This document shows, piece by piece, positions 45,486 through 56,833 of a stretch of DNA of 64,000 nt. The position numbers were made by a program, and so were the translations under genes. Position 1 is the stretch's first letter, and each line of letters starts with the position of its first letter. Below the pieces are notes generated by a model. The model had not been told where the DNA came from. It did no database searches and worked only from the letters and a program-made list of their open reading frames with translations. Location of the stretch: contig NZ_CP015318.1 of NCBI RefSeq assembly GCF_001686985.1, positions 4,834,001-4,898,000 of the forward strand, read 5' to 3'. This DNA is from Mesorhizobium amorphae CCNWGS0123 (GTDB lineage: Bacteria; Pseudomonadota; Alphaproteobacteria; Rhizobiales; Rhizobiaceae).

Positions 45486-45514
45486 TATAAAGGGGTTCAC
45501 GCCTGAAAACGCAA
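45486..45514 (-). promoter_or_regulatory. rnpB promoter
   Basis: Read on the minus strand: TTGCGT (45509-45514), 17-nt spacer, TTTATA (45486-45491). The expected start falls about 7 nt further, at the first base of the P1 helix. Spacing and position match a housekeeping sigma-70-type promoter. Confidence 0.65.
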
Positions 45515-45542
45515 ACGAAAAAAGCAGCTTATGCCTGGACGG

Positions 45543-46253
45543 TCACGCAGGTGTCCCAAGCGCGGCCATCTGCACCTTCACCTTGCTGCAATAGGCCGCC
45601 GACACCGGGTTCATGCGCTTGGCGGCGTGGCCGGCATTGTATTTCAGGATCGTACCGCAGGTCGTACCGCCGCCCAGGCCCCGAGCCATGGCCAGATACT
45701 TCATGCCATAACGGATATTGGTGTCGGGATTGAACAGCCCCTTGACCGAACCGGTATAGCCCATCATCCGCGCCGTCGCCGGCTTGATCTGCATCAGGCC
45801 GATCTCGCCGGCGCCGCCGACAATGTTCGGCCGGTAGTTGCTCTCGATCTTGATCACGGCCTTGGCCAGCGACACCGGCACGCCTTCGGCCGCCGCATAG
45901 CGGGCGATGATCGCCGAATACTGGCCGGCCTCGGCCGGCGCAACTGCCGACACCCCGACATTGTCCGGGCGGATCGATGCCGTCGTCGTCAGGTCGATGC
46001 TCTTCCTGTTGCGCTTCACATGCCGTTTGGCTGTGGGCTTTCGGGCCTTCACCGCAGCTACCTTTTCGACCTTCGCAGTGGCCGTCTTCTTGGCTTTTGC
46101 TGCCTGAGCCGCTTTCGGCGGGACAGTCTTGGCGGGTACGGCGGAGAATCCCTGATCTGCCCTCTGGCTCAGTGGTGCGCCATTGGCCGCACCGATGGCA
46201 AAAGTCATTACGCCGGCAGCAACAGCTGCCGTTAGAACGGTCAATTTCTGCAT
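45543..46253 (-). CDS. SLT-domain lytic transglycosylase
   Basis: The 236-residue exported protein has a signal peptide (ending ANGA near 26) and a lysine/alanine-rich linker (about 40-85). An SLT catalytic domain follows with catalytic Glu137 in KIESNYRPN, GLMQIKPATARMMGY and NIRYGMKYLA. It cleaves the glycan MurNAc-GlcNAc bond to give 1,6-anhydro-muropeptides. The basic linker may bind wall polymers. Confidence 0.9.
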   Translation of the reverse strand: MQKLTVLTAAVAAGVMTFAIGAANGAPLSQRADQGFSAVPAKTVPPKAAQAAKAKKTATAKVEKVAAVKARKPTAKRHVKRNRKSIDLTTTASIRPDNVGVSAVAPAEAGQYSAIIARYAAAEGVPVSLAKAVIKIESNYRPNIVGGAGEIGLMQIKPATARMMGYTGSVKGLFNPDTNIRYGMKYLAMARGLGGGTTCGTILKYNAGHAAKRMNPVSAAYCSKVKVQMAALGTPA

Positions 46254-46437
46254 GGGGTCCTGTTCTGTTTGAACCGCGCGAAGAACTTCACGCAGCTACA
46301 CCAATCAATATCGGTACATCCGGGAGGATAGAGGTCCGACAATTTGCACGGTTCGCCTTTGAAGGCCGAATTGGCGGCAAAGAAGGCGGTGCAAGTCACT
46401 TTGCGTGACAGATTGTAATTTATCGACTCAAAAAGGA

Positions 46438-47205
46438 TTACTTCGACAGGATTGCCTTGGCGGAAGCCAGCAGCCTTTGCAGCGTGCGGATTGTCGAGCC
46501 GTCGGCCACGCCGTCAACCAGGCGCGGGCGGAAATGCCGTTGAAAGGCTTCCACCACGATCCCGGTCTGCCGGTCGAACACACCCGATATCTCCACCCCA
46601 TAGCCATAGACCGCCAGCATCGACTGCAGCGCCTCGACATCCGGGCCTGTATCGCCTGCCTTGACCACAGCACCCCGCCTGACCGGCGCCGCAGGGACGA
46701 GGTGGCCGACACCGGCCGCGAACAGGGCATTCCAGGGGAATTTCTCACCCGGATCGATCTTGCGTCCGGGTGCCACGTCGGAATGGGCCAGCACCCTTTG
46801 CGCCGGAATAAAATGGCGTTGGACGATCCCCGCGCACAGGCCGATCACGGCATCGATCTGCCGCCTTGGAAAAGCGGGATAGCCGAGCGAATGGCCGGGA
46901 TTGACGATCTCGATGCCGACCGAACAGGAGTTGATGTCGGTACGTCCGAACCACGAACTCTTACCGGCATGCCAGGCACGATCGCTTTCCCGCACCATCT
47001 GGACGACGCGGCCGTCCTCATGGACGAGATAGTGGGCGGAAACCTCGCTCGCCGGATCGCACAGCCATGCCTCGGCACCGGGACCCGTCGCCATGCCGGT
47101 ATAGTGCAGCACGATCATGTCGGGCTTGAGCGTGTCGCGCCGCGGACCGAAATTCGGCGATACCCTGACCTCGGCGCTCGGCTCGTCGGGCAGGAAACCG
47201 CTCAT
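46438..47205 (-). CDS. N-acetylmuramoyl-L-alanine amidase with peptidoglycan-binding domain
   Basis: The 255-residue amidase_2/AmpD-type enzyme carries zinc ligands His34 (VLHYTGM), His141 and Asp151 (HSDVAPGRKIDPGEKFPW), with Glu99 in VGIEIVNPG. A C-terminal PG_binding_1 domain (about 185-250; PDVEALQSMLAVYGYGVEI) follows. No clear signal peptide is seen, so it may act in cytosolic muropeptide recycling, or export is not obvious. The ATG overlaps the J-domain gene stop by 4 nt. Confidence 0.92.
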   Translation of the reverse strand: MSGFLPDEPSAEVRVSPNFGPRRDTLKPDMIVLHYTGMATGPGAEAWLCDPASEVSAHYLVHEDGRVVQMVRESDRAWHAGKSSWFGRTDINSCSVGIEIVNPGHSLGYPAFPRRQIDAVIGLCAGIVQRHFIPAQRVLAHSDVAPGRKIDPGEKFPWNALFAAGVGHLVPAAPVRRGAVVKAGDTGPDVEALQSMLAVYGYGVEISGVFDRQTGIVVEAFQRHFRPRLVDGVADGSTIRTLQRLLASAKAILSK

Positions 47206-47921
47206 ACGTGCCGCAGGCCCCGCTCGATCATCTCATAGGCTGCGTTGATCGCCGCGACCCTGGTCGTGGCGATCTTGATGAATTCCTGCGGCAGTCCGCG
47301 TGCGATCAGCCGGTCGGGATGATTGTCGGAAACCAGCTTGCGGTAGCGTTTCCTGATCTCCTCGAACGGTTTTCCGCGCTCGATGCCGAGCACGACATAG
47401 GGATCGGCTGCACCGAGATCGACGTGCCGCGCCAGGATACTCTGGTAATGTGCCTCCTCGATCCGGAATATCTCGGCGATGCGATGCAGGAACAGGCCTT
47501 CACGTTCGTGGATCATCCCGTCCGCCTTGGCTATGTGGAACAGACCGTCGAGTATGTCTTCAAGCATCAGGCAGTTCGCATGGCCCGAACCGCACAATTG
47601 CGCCATGCGCGCGGCATAGATCTCGAACCCGGCGACGTCCCGCTTGGCCAGGTCGTAAAGGCGCGCCACGTGGCGCGTCTCTTTCGCCGGAACCTCGAAT
47701 ATTTCCTGGAAGGCGCGCACCTCGTTCTGGGTGACGATGCCGTCGGCTTTGGCCATCTTGGCCGACAACGCGATCATCGCCACCGAAAAAGCGACACGGC
47801 GCCGCAGATCCGGGTCGCCCGAGAAAACGGTCCGCACGGCCTCCACGACATCGGCGACGCCTGACGACGCTGAAGAGGAAACACGTGTGATGAAGTCGCC
47901 GAGGCGGTCCCAAATCGACAT
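47202..47921 (-). CDS. TerB/DjlA-like J-domain protein
   Basis: This 239-residue protein has a TerB-like helical domain (about 40-165; FSVAMIALSAKMAKADGIVTQNEV and AKADGMIHEREG acidic repeats) and a C-terminal J domain (173-239) with HPD at 201-203. J domains stimulate DnaK ATPase, so it is a DnaK co-chaperone of the DjlA type. Unlike E. coli DjlA it has no clear N-terminal membrane helix. It is coupled to the amidase gene. Confidence 0.9.
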   Translation of the reverse strand: MSIWDRLGDFITRVSSSASSGVADVVEAVRTVFSGDPDLRRRVAFSVAMIALSAKMAKADGIVTQNEVRAFQEIFEVPAKETRHVARLYDLAKRDVAGFEIYAARMAQLCGSGHANCLMLEDILDGLFHIAKADGMIHEREGLFLHRIAEIFRIEEAHYQSILARHVDLGAADPYVVLGIERGKPFEEIRKRYRKLVSDNHPDRLIARGLPQEFIKIATTRVAAINAAYEMIERGLRHV

Positions 47922-48068
47922 AAGGGCTTCTTAGTGCGAACCGCCCACCGCTATCAAGCGAAGACAGTGCCGCAGGCCCGATCGATTTGAGACGCCTGAC
48001 GAAGCGCCCAACCCTTGACTATGCGACCGGACGCTACCGCGCTCGGTCGCATTTACTGTTGTTCTGCA

Positions 48069-48099
48069 GGAAAAGGCCGGCTTGATGCCGGCCTTTTCC
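48069..48099. terminator. strong hairpin terminator
   Basis: A perfect 13-bp stem (GGAAAAGGCCGGC / GCCGGCCTTTTCC) with a TTGAT loop. It lies 12 nt past the stop of the small lipoprotein on the minus strand, whose transcript would end in this stem followed by CTGCAG. The internal A/T tracts make it work on either strand. Confidence 0.75.
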
Positions 48100-48111
48100 G
48101 TTCATCTCATG

Positions 48112-48321
48112 CTACTGCGCGGGCGCAGCAGGTGCTGCCGGAGCCGGTTCGGCAGGCTTCGTAGCGTCAGGAGCTGCCGGGGCGGCAGGCTGCATCGGCT
48201 CTTCGGCTGCCGGCGGGTTTGTGCTCTGTGTGGTGGTGTTGTCTGTGCCGCTGTCGCTGCACGCTGCCACCCCGAGCAGGGCAAGCGCCGAAAGCGACGC
48301 AAGAATGAGCTTTTTCATCAC
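48112..48321 (-). CDS. small Pro/Ala-rich lipoprotein
   Basis: The 69-residue peptide has a signal sequence and lipobox (LGVAAC, Cys21), then a low-complexity tail rich in Pro, Ala and Glu (TNPPAAEEPMQPAAPAAP). The mature form would be a tethered flexible peptide in the envelope. AAGGAGAG precedes the first of two ATGs, and a strong terminator follows, both supporting expression. A hairpin lies just upstream of the ribosome-binding site. Function unknown. Confidence 0.7.
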   Translation of the reverse strand: MMKKLILASLSALALLGVAACSDSGTDNTTTQSTNPPAAEEPMQPAAPAAPDATKPAEPAPAAPAAPAQ

Positions 48322-48338
48322 ATCTCTCCTTCAACAAA

Positions 48339-48358
48339 CGCTCACGTTCCTGTGAGCG
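48339..48358 (-). other. leader hairpin ahead of the small lipoprotein gene
   Basis: CGCTCAC (48339-48345) and GTGAGCG (48352-48358) form a 7-bp stem with a 6-nt loop, ending about 10 nt before the AAGGAG site. It may modulate translation or mRNA stability. No known riboswitch is recognised. Confidence 0.35.
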
Positions 48359-48497
48359 CTCGAAGAGAAAATGCATCAGCTGGCCATGAGTTTCGTAACG
48401 TTGCGTTTCCGCATGTAACATCTTCAGATAGCTTAGTGATTGCCGTCCGACGAATGGCGAACTAACAGATAAAACAAGAGAAATGCCGGGAGCTGTG

Positions 48498-52109
<3,612 letters not shown>

Positions 52110-52143
52110 GGGGGCTTCGAGAACTCGCTGCGGCGAGTCAGGT

Positions 52144-52217
52144 GGCGTGGCTTTTTAAGAACCGGAGCGGAGCGGACATTGAAGTCCGTGAGCACCGGAA
52201 GCGCAGAAAGCCGCGTC
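52144..52217. repeat. long imperfect inverted repeat
   Basis: Outer arms GGCGTGGCTTT (52144-52154) and AAAGCCGCGTC (about 52207-52217), then CCGGAGCG...CGGAC and GTCCG...CACCGG around an ATTGAA loop, fold into one imperfect hairpin of about 74 nt. It begins 35 nt after the oxoprolinase stop and ends 37 nt before the Pho box. Elements of this look (GGTGCTCACG...GCTCCGG) are common in rhizobial gene ends. It probably terminates or insulates transcription. Confidence 0.45.
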
Positions 52218-52253
52218 AGATGACCGCCGCAGTAGAATTGTCGATACCTCTGA

Positions 52254-52271
52254 CTGTCACGGGCCTGTCAT
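52254..52271 (+). promoter_or_regulatory. Pho box (PhoB operator) for btaAB
   Basis: CTGTCAC-GGGC-CTGTCAT is a direct 7-bp repeat with 11-bp period, matching the PhoB consensus of two CTGTCAT half-sites. It stands where the -35 would be; a -10-like GGCTACCC lies about 11 nt on. Phosphate starvation induction of betaine lipid synthesis is known in rhizobia. Confidence 0.8.
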
Positions 52272-52320
52272 GACGCTGGGCTACCCGCTTGCGCCAACGC
52301 AAACGGGGAATCACCTTGCC

Positions 52321-53568
52321 ATGACGGACGTTTCCGGAGATCTGGTTTTTCGCCGCGGCAAGGAAGTTGGAAAAGCCGTCTACCAGAACCGCCCGCTGTC
52401 GAAGGCCGGCCTTTCCGAGCGGCTTTTCGCTTTCCTCTTCTCCGGCCTCGTCTACCCCCAGATCTGGGAAGATCCCGATGTCGACATGGAGGCCATGCAG
52501 CTTGGCCACGGCCATCGCATTGTCACCATCGCGTCCGGCGGCTGCAACATCCTGGCTTACCTTACGCGCTCGCCGGAGCGGATCGATGCCGTCGATCTTA
52601 ACGCCGCCCACATCGCGCTGAACCGCATGAAGCTCGAGGCTGTCCGGCATTTGCCGTCGCAGGGCGACCTGTTCCGCTTCTTCGGCGCCGCCGACACCCG
52701 TCACAATTCGGAAGCCTACGATCGGTTCGTCGCGCCGCATCTCGATCCGGTCAGCCGCCACTACTGGGAGCGCCGCAACTGGCGCGGACGCCGTCGCATT
52801 GCCGTCTTCGACCGCAATTTCTACCAGACCGGCCTGCTCGGCCTGTTCATCGCCATGGGTCACCGCGTCGGCAAATTCTTCGGCGTCGACCCTGCCGGCA
52901 TCATGCAGGCCAGGAACATCAGCGAGCAGCGCCGCTTCTTCAACGAGGAGCTGGCGCCGGTGTTCGAAAAGCCGCTGCTGAAATGGGCGACATCGCGAAA
53001 AGCCTCGCTGTTCGGCCTGGGCATTCCGCCGGCGCAATACGATTCGCTGATCACCTCCGGTGACGGCACCATGGCGAGCGTCCTGAAAGCCCGGCTGGAG
53101 AAGCTCGCCTGCGACTTTCCGCTGAACACCAACTATTTCGCCTGGCAGGCCTTTGCCCGCCGCTATCCCGAGCCCGGCGAAGCCGCCCTTCCCGCCTATC
53201 TCGAAAAGCGCAACTACAAGACCATCCGTGACAATGTCGACCGCGTCGCCATCCATCATGCCAACCTGATCGAGTTCCTTGCCGGCAAGGATGCCGGCAC
53301 GGTCGACCGCTTCGTGCTGCTCGATGCGCAGGACTGGATGACCGACGACCAGCTCAATGCGCTGTGGGCCGAGATCACCCGCACGGCATCGGCCGGCGCC
53401 CGCGTCATATTCCGCACCGCGGCCGAGCCCAGCCTGCTGCCTGGCCGCGTCTCGGTTTCGCTGCTCGACCAGTGGAGCTACGAGGATGAGGCCTCGCGCG
53501 AATTCTCGGCGCGCGACCGCTCGGCCATCTATGGTGGCTTCCACCTCTATGTGAAGCGGCCCGCATGA
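52321..53568 (+). CDS. btaA: BtaA, SAM:diacylglycerol 3-amino-3-carboxypropyl transferase
   Basis: The 415-residue enzyme makes diacylglyceryl-homoserine, the first step to the phosphorus-free membrane lipid DGTS. It matches the BtaA/DUF3419 family: SGLVYPQIWEDPDVDMEAM, IASGGCNILAYLTRSPERIDAVDLNAAH (SAM site), FEKPLLKWATSRKASLFGLGIPPAQY and LLDAQDWMTD. The ATG at 52321 is chosen because the longer frame starts inside the Pho box at 52270. It overlaps btaB by 4 nt. Confidence 0.93.
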   Translation: MTDVSGDLVFRRGKEVGKAVYQNRPLSKAGLSERLFAFLFSGLVYPQIWEDPDVDMEAMQLGHGHRIVTIASGGCNILAYLTRSPERIDAVDLNAAHIALNRMKLEAVRHLPSQGDLFRFFGAADTRHNSEAYDRFVAPHLDPVSRHYWERRNWRGRRRIAVFDRNFYQTGLLGLFIAMGHRVGKFFGVDPAGIMQARNISEQRRFFNEELAPVFEKPLLKWATSRKASLFGLGIPPAQYDSLITSGDGTMASVLKARLEKLACDFPLNTNYFAWQAFARRYPEPGEAALPAYLEKRNYKTIRDNVDRVAIHHANLIEFLAGKDAGTVDRFVLLDAQDWMTDDQLNALWAEITRTASAGARVIFRTAAEPSLLPGRVSVSLLDQWSYEDEASREFSARDRSAIYGGFHLYVKRPA

Positions 53569-54233
53569 GCACGAGCGAGCTGCCGGCCAGCCATGCCGAA
53601 CTGATGGACGGCGTCTATCGCTGGCAGCGCCATATCTACGACCTGACCCGAAAATACTACCTGCTCGGCCGCGACCAGATGATCGCCGGGCTGGACGTAC
53701 CGCCCGGTGGCACCGTGCTCGAACTCGGCTGCGGCACCGGCCGCAACATTGTGCTTGCCGCCCGCCGCTATCCGGATGCGCGCTTCTTCGGCCTCGATAT
53801 CTCGACCGAGATGCTGGAGACGGCGCGCGCATCCATCGCCCGCGAAGGCCTATCCGACCGCGTCGCACTGGCGCGTGGCGACGCTACCGATTTCGACGCC
53901 AACGGGCTGTTCGGCATCGAGAGTTTCGACCGCATCTTCGTGTCCTATTCGCTGTCGATGATCCCCGGTTGGGAGAAGACGGTTTCGGCAGCCCTGGCCG
54001 CCCTTGCGCCTGGCGGTTCGCTGCATGTTGTCGATTTCGGTCAGCAGGAAGGCCTGCCGGGCTGGTTCCGGACCTTGCTGCGCGGCTGGCTGAGGAAATT
54101 CCACGTCGCTCCGCGTGAATCCCTGCGCGACGTCCTGGAATCGGAGTCCGAACGAACCGGTTCAACCTTTCGTTTTCGCACGCTTTATCGCGGCTATGCA
54201 TGGCTCGCCGTGATTCGGCAGCCAAAAGGCTAG
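53565..54233 (+). CDS. btaB: BtaB, diacylglyceryl-homoserine N-methyltransferase
   Basis: The 222-residue SAM methyltransferase trimethylates diacylglyceryl-homoserine to DGTS. SAM motif VLELGCGTGR at 51-60; N-terminal MDGVYRWQRHIYDLTRKYYLLGRDQMI is typical of BtaB. Coupled to btaA by ATGA overlap. Its TAG stop shares the palindromic CTAG with the stop of the convergent serine hydrolase. Confidence 0.93.
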   Translation: MSTSELPASHAELMDGVYRWQRHIYDLTRKYYLLGRDQMIAGLDVPPGGTVLELGCGTGRNIVLAARRYPDARFFGLDISTEMLETARASIAREGLSDRVALARGDATDFDANGLFGIESFDRIFVSYSLSMIPGWEKTVSAALAALAPGGSLHVVDFGQQEGLPGWFRTLLRGWLRKFHVAPRESLRDVLESESERTGSTFRFRTLYRGYAWLAVIRQPKG

Positions 54234-55618
54234 TGAAGCGCCTTGACCAGCGCCCCCAGCATCGTCTGCGGCCGGTAGCCGAGCTTGGCCGGCGTCAGCC
54301 CGAGCCGCACCACCACCACCTGCTCTGACGGAATGATGGCGACCGTCTGCCCGTCATGCCCTTCCATCCAGTAGGTATCCTTGGGTAGGCCCGCCGCGAC
54401 GCCGGCGCCGGGGTTTTCCTCATCGCCCGGTGCCTCGATCCACACCTGCCCCTTGCCATAGACTTTCGAGGCCGACGCAGGCTCCCGCATCCAGTCGACG
54501 AAACCGGCCGGCAGGATCTCATTGCCGTTCCAGACCCCGCCTTGCAGCAGGAACTGCCCGAAGCGTGCCCAATCATGCGCCGTGGCGTAGAGATAGGATG
54601 AGCCGACGAAAGTGCCCTGCTCGTCGGTTTCGAGCACGGCGCTGTGCATGCCGAGCGGCTCGAACAGCGCCGTCCGCGGCCAGGTCAGCGCCTTGTCCTT
54701 GTCGCCGATGGCGTCCTGCCAGAGGCGCGACAGCATCACAGCCGTGCCACTCGAATAGGAGAACACCTTGCCGACCTCGCCGGTGAGCGGCTTGGATTCG
54801 GCGAACCCCGCCATGTCGGGCTCGAGATAGAGCATGCGTGTGACGTCGGCGACGTCGCCATAGTCCTCGTTGAACTCCAGCCCGCTCGACATCGCCATCA
54901 TGTCGGCAAGGCTGATGGCGGCGCGGCCGTCGGCCTTCCATGGCCCGAACAGCCCCTGATCGGTCACCGCCACCTTACCGTTCTTGACCAGCGTGCCGAC
55001 GATCGCCGCGTTCACCGTCTTGGTCATCGACCAGCCGAGCAGCGGCGTCTTCTGCGAAAAGCCGTCGCCATAGCGCTCGCCGACAATGCGGCCGTTCTTG
55101 ACCACCACCACCGCCCGCATGCCGGTGCCCGCCATGGCCGCGTCGTCGAGGATCTTGGCGATCTCCGGTGCCTGCGAGGCGTCGACCCGTTCGCCTTCCG
55201 GCCACAGCGCATCCTGCCTGGTGGCGGCGGGCTCGGCATAGGTCACCGTCTGCCTCGCCTTGCCGGTGTTGCCATCCGGAACCGAAGCACAGCCCAGCCC
55301 GTCGCGCGCGACGGCGACACTTCTACCGAACACACCGAACAAGCCTGCCGAAACCATCCCGCGTTCCTTGTCGACCGACACCTTCATCAGCCTGAGCAGC
55401 GGATGGCCCGGCGCCTGCACGTCGACGGCGAGCACTTCATTGGCGTCGCGCCCGGCAATGAAGATGTTCGAGCAGACGATCTTGGCCGAATAGCCCGAAC
55501 CGACGCGGATCAATTCCGGCGGCGCGATATAGAGCCAGGCAAACAGCGCGGCTACCGCCAGCACGACCAGGCCAAGCAGCCATTTGACGATCTTGGCGAC
55601 GATCCGCATCTTTTCCAT
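54230..55618 (-). CDS. serine hydrolase, beta-lactamase/class C PBP-like
   Basis: The roughly 462-residue membrane-anchored protein has an N-terminal helix (WLLGLVVLAVAALFAWLYI) and a beta-lactamase-fold domain. The catalytic SxxK is in LLGWSMTKTVNAAIVG, the second motif is YSSGTAVML and a late HDGQT replaces KTG. Such enzymes are esterases, D-aminopeptidases or carboxypeptidases outside the membrane. Start MEKMRIV chosen by fit; MRIV nine nt later is equally possible. Confidence 0.88.
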   Translation of the reverse strand: MEKMRIVAKIVKWLLGLVVLAVAALFAWLYIAPPELIRVGSGYSAKIVCSNIFIAGRDANEVLAVDVQAPGHPLLRLMKVSVDKERGMVSAGLFGVFGRSVAVARDGLGCASVPDGNTGKARQTVTYAEPAATRQDALWPEGERVDASQAPEIAKILDDAAMAGTGMRAVVVVKNGRIVGERYGDGFSQKTPLLGWSMTKTVNAAIVGTLVKNGKVAVTDQGLFGPWKADGRAAISLADMMAMSSGLEFNEDYGDVADVTRMLYLEPDMAGFAESKPLTGEVGKVFSYSSGTAVMLSRLWQDAIGDKDKALTWPRTALFEPLGMHSAVLETDEQGTFVGSSYLYATAHDWARFGQFLLQGGVWNGNEILPAGFVDWMREPASASKVYGKGQVWIEAPGDEENPGAGVAAGLPKDTYWMEGHDGQTVAIIPSEQVVVVRLGLTPAKLGYRPQTMLGALVKALH

Positions 55619-55842
55619 CCCCCGGTGTTTTCGCGCTCGATTTATGTCATCGATTTGCCGACATTGCTTCGGCAAAATCTCTGTTGTTGTCGAGCGCCGT
55701 CAACCTGATATCAACCAAGTTCGGCGATCAGATGAGGAAGGCGTGCGATCCTGTGGGGTGATCGTCCGGCGGGGCCAGATCGAGGGGCACCAGCAGAAAC
55801 GACCCATCAGCGGCCGGCTGAACCCGGCTCAGGAGTAGAGAG

Positions 55843-56643
55843 ATGCGCCGACTCGCGGCTCTCATCATGCTGACGCTGTTGGGCGCCTGCTCGACCGTGG
55901 ACGATCTCTCGCCGCTGTCGCCGTCCTCGTCCAGCAACCCGACAATCGCGGTGCGTGCACCGCGTTTCGAGGATTCCAAGCCGCATGAATGGGACAGCGG
56001 CGCCCCGTGGAACTATGCGGTCCACGGCACCGATGTCTCCAAATACCAGACATCGGTCGACTGGCCGGCGGCCAAGGCCAGCGGCATCTCCTTCGCCTTC
56101 ATCAAGGCGACCGAGGGCGGCGACCGCTTCGACGAGTATTTCAACGAACACTGGAGCCGCACCAAAGCCGCTGGAGTTCCGCGAGCCGCCTATCATTTCT
56201 TCTATTTCTGCACGCCCGCCGCCACGCAGGCGCGCTGGTTCATCGCCAACGTACCTGTCGACCGCTCGGCCATGCCGCCGGTGCTGGACATGGAATGGAA
56301 CCCGAAATCGCCGACCTGCAGGCTGCGCCCGAACGCAGCGACGGTGCGCTCGGAGATGACGACCTTCCTCGAAATCGTCGAGCGGCACTACGGCAAGAAG
56401 CCGATCATCTACACCTCGGTCGACTTCTTCGACGACAACGGCCTGTCGACCTTCCGCGGCTATCCCTACTGGCTGCGCTCGGTCGCCGGCCATCCACGTC
56501 AGAAATACGGCAGCCACCCTTTCACCTTCTGGCAGTACACCGGGACCGGTATCGTTCCCGGCATGACCGGCAAAGCCGACATCAACGTCTTCAACGGCTC
56601 CGAGGCCGCCTGGAACAAGTGGCTGCGGCAGAACACCCGTTGA
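55843..56643 (+). CDS. GH25 family lysozyme (muramidase), lipoprotein
   Basis: The 266-residue exported protein has a lipobox LLGAC (Cys16) and a GH25 domain: HGTDVSKYQ (Asp64), FAFIKATEGGDRFDEYF, VLDMEWNP (Asp149, Glu151) and FWQYTGTGIVPGM. GH25 enzymes hydrolyse the MurNAc-GlcNAc bond of peptidoglycan. AGGAGTAGAGAG precedes the ATG. The last 57 nt are duplicated immediately downstream. Confidence 0.92.
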   Translation: MRRLAALIMLTLLGACSTVDDLSPLSPSSSSNPTIAVRAPRFEDSKPHEWDSGAPWNYAVHGTDVSKYQTSVDWPAAKASGISFAFIKATEGGDRFDEYFNEHWSRTKAAGVPRAAYHFFYFCTPAATQARWFIANVPVDRSAMPPVLDMEWNPKSPTCRLRPNAATVRSEMTTFLEIVERHYGKKPIIYTSVDFFDDNGLSTFRGYPYWLRSVAGHPRQKYGSHPFTFWQYTGTGIVPGMTGKADINVFNGSEAAWNKWLRQNTR

Positions 56644-56706
56644 CACAGGTTCAACGGCTGCGAGGCCGCCCGGAACAAGCGGCTGCGGCAGAACACCCGT
56701 TGACAC
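56590..56706 (+). repeat. tandem duplication of the GH25 gene 3' end
   Basis: Bases 56590-56646, coding the last residues and stop of the GH25 gene, recur at 56650-56706 with 3 mismatches in 57 (period 60 bp). The second copy is untranslated and carries the stop again. It looks like a recent local slippage or duplication. Confidence 0.8.
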
Positions 56707-56833
56707 CGGGGCCCGCGCCTGCTTTTCGACACAGCCGGCGGCGAACATTTGCAATCGCCGATAATCCGGAGCGCCGCGCGTTCGAAATCGGCGCGCAAGT
56801 GACGCTCTGGCACCTGGTTTCGGAAGGAAGCTG

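Noticed and set aside
48018..48099. Two successive hairpins read as a possible plus-strand small RNA
   Set aside because: The second hairpin is well explained as the lipoprotein terminator and no convincing promoter precedes the first.
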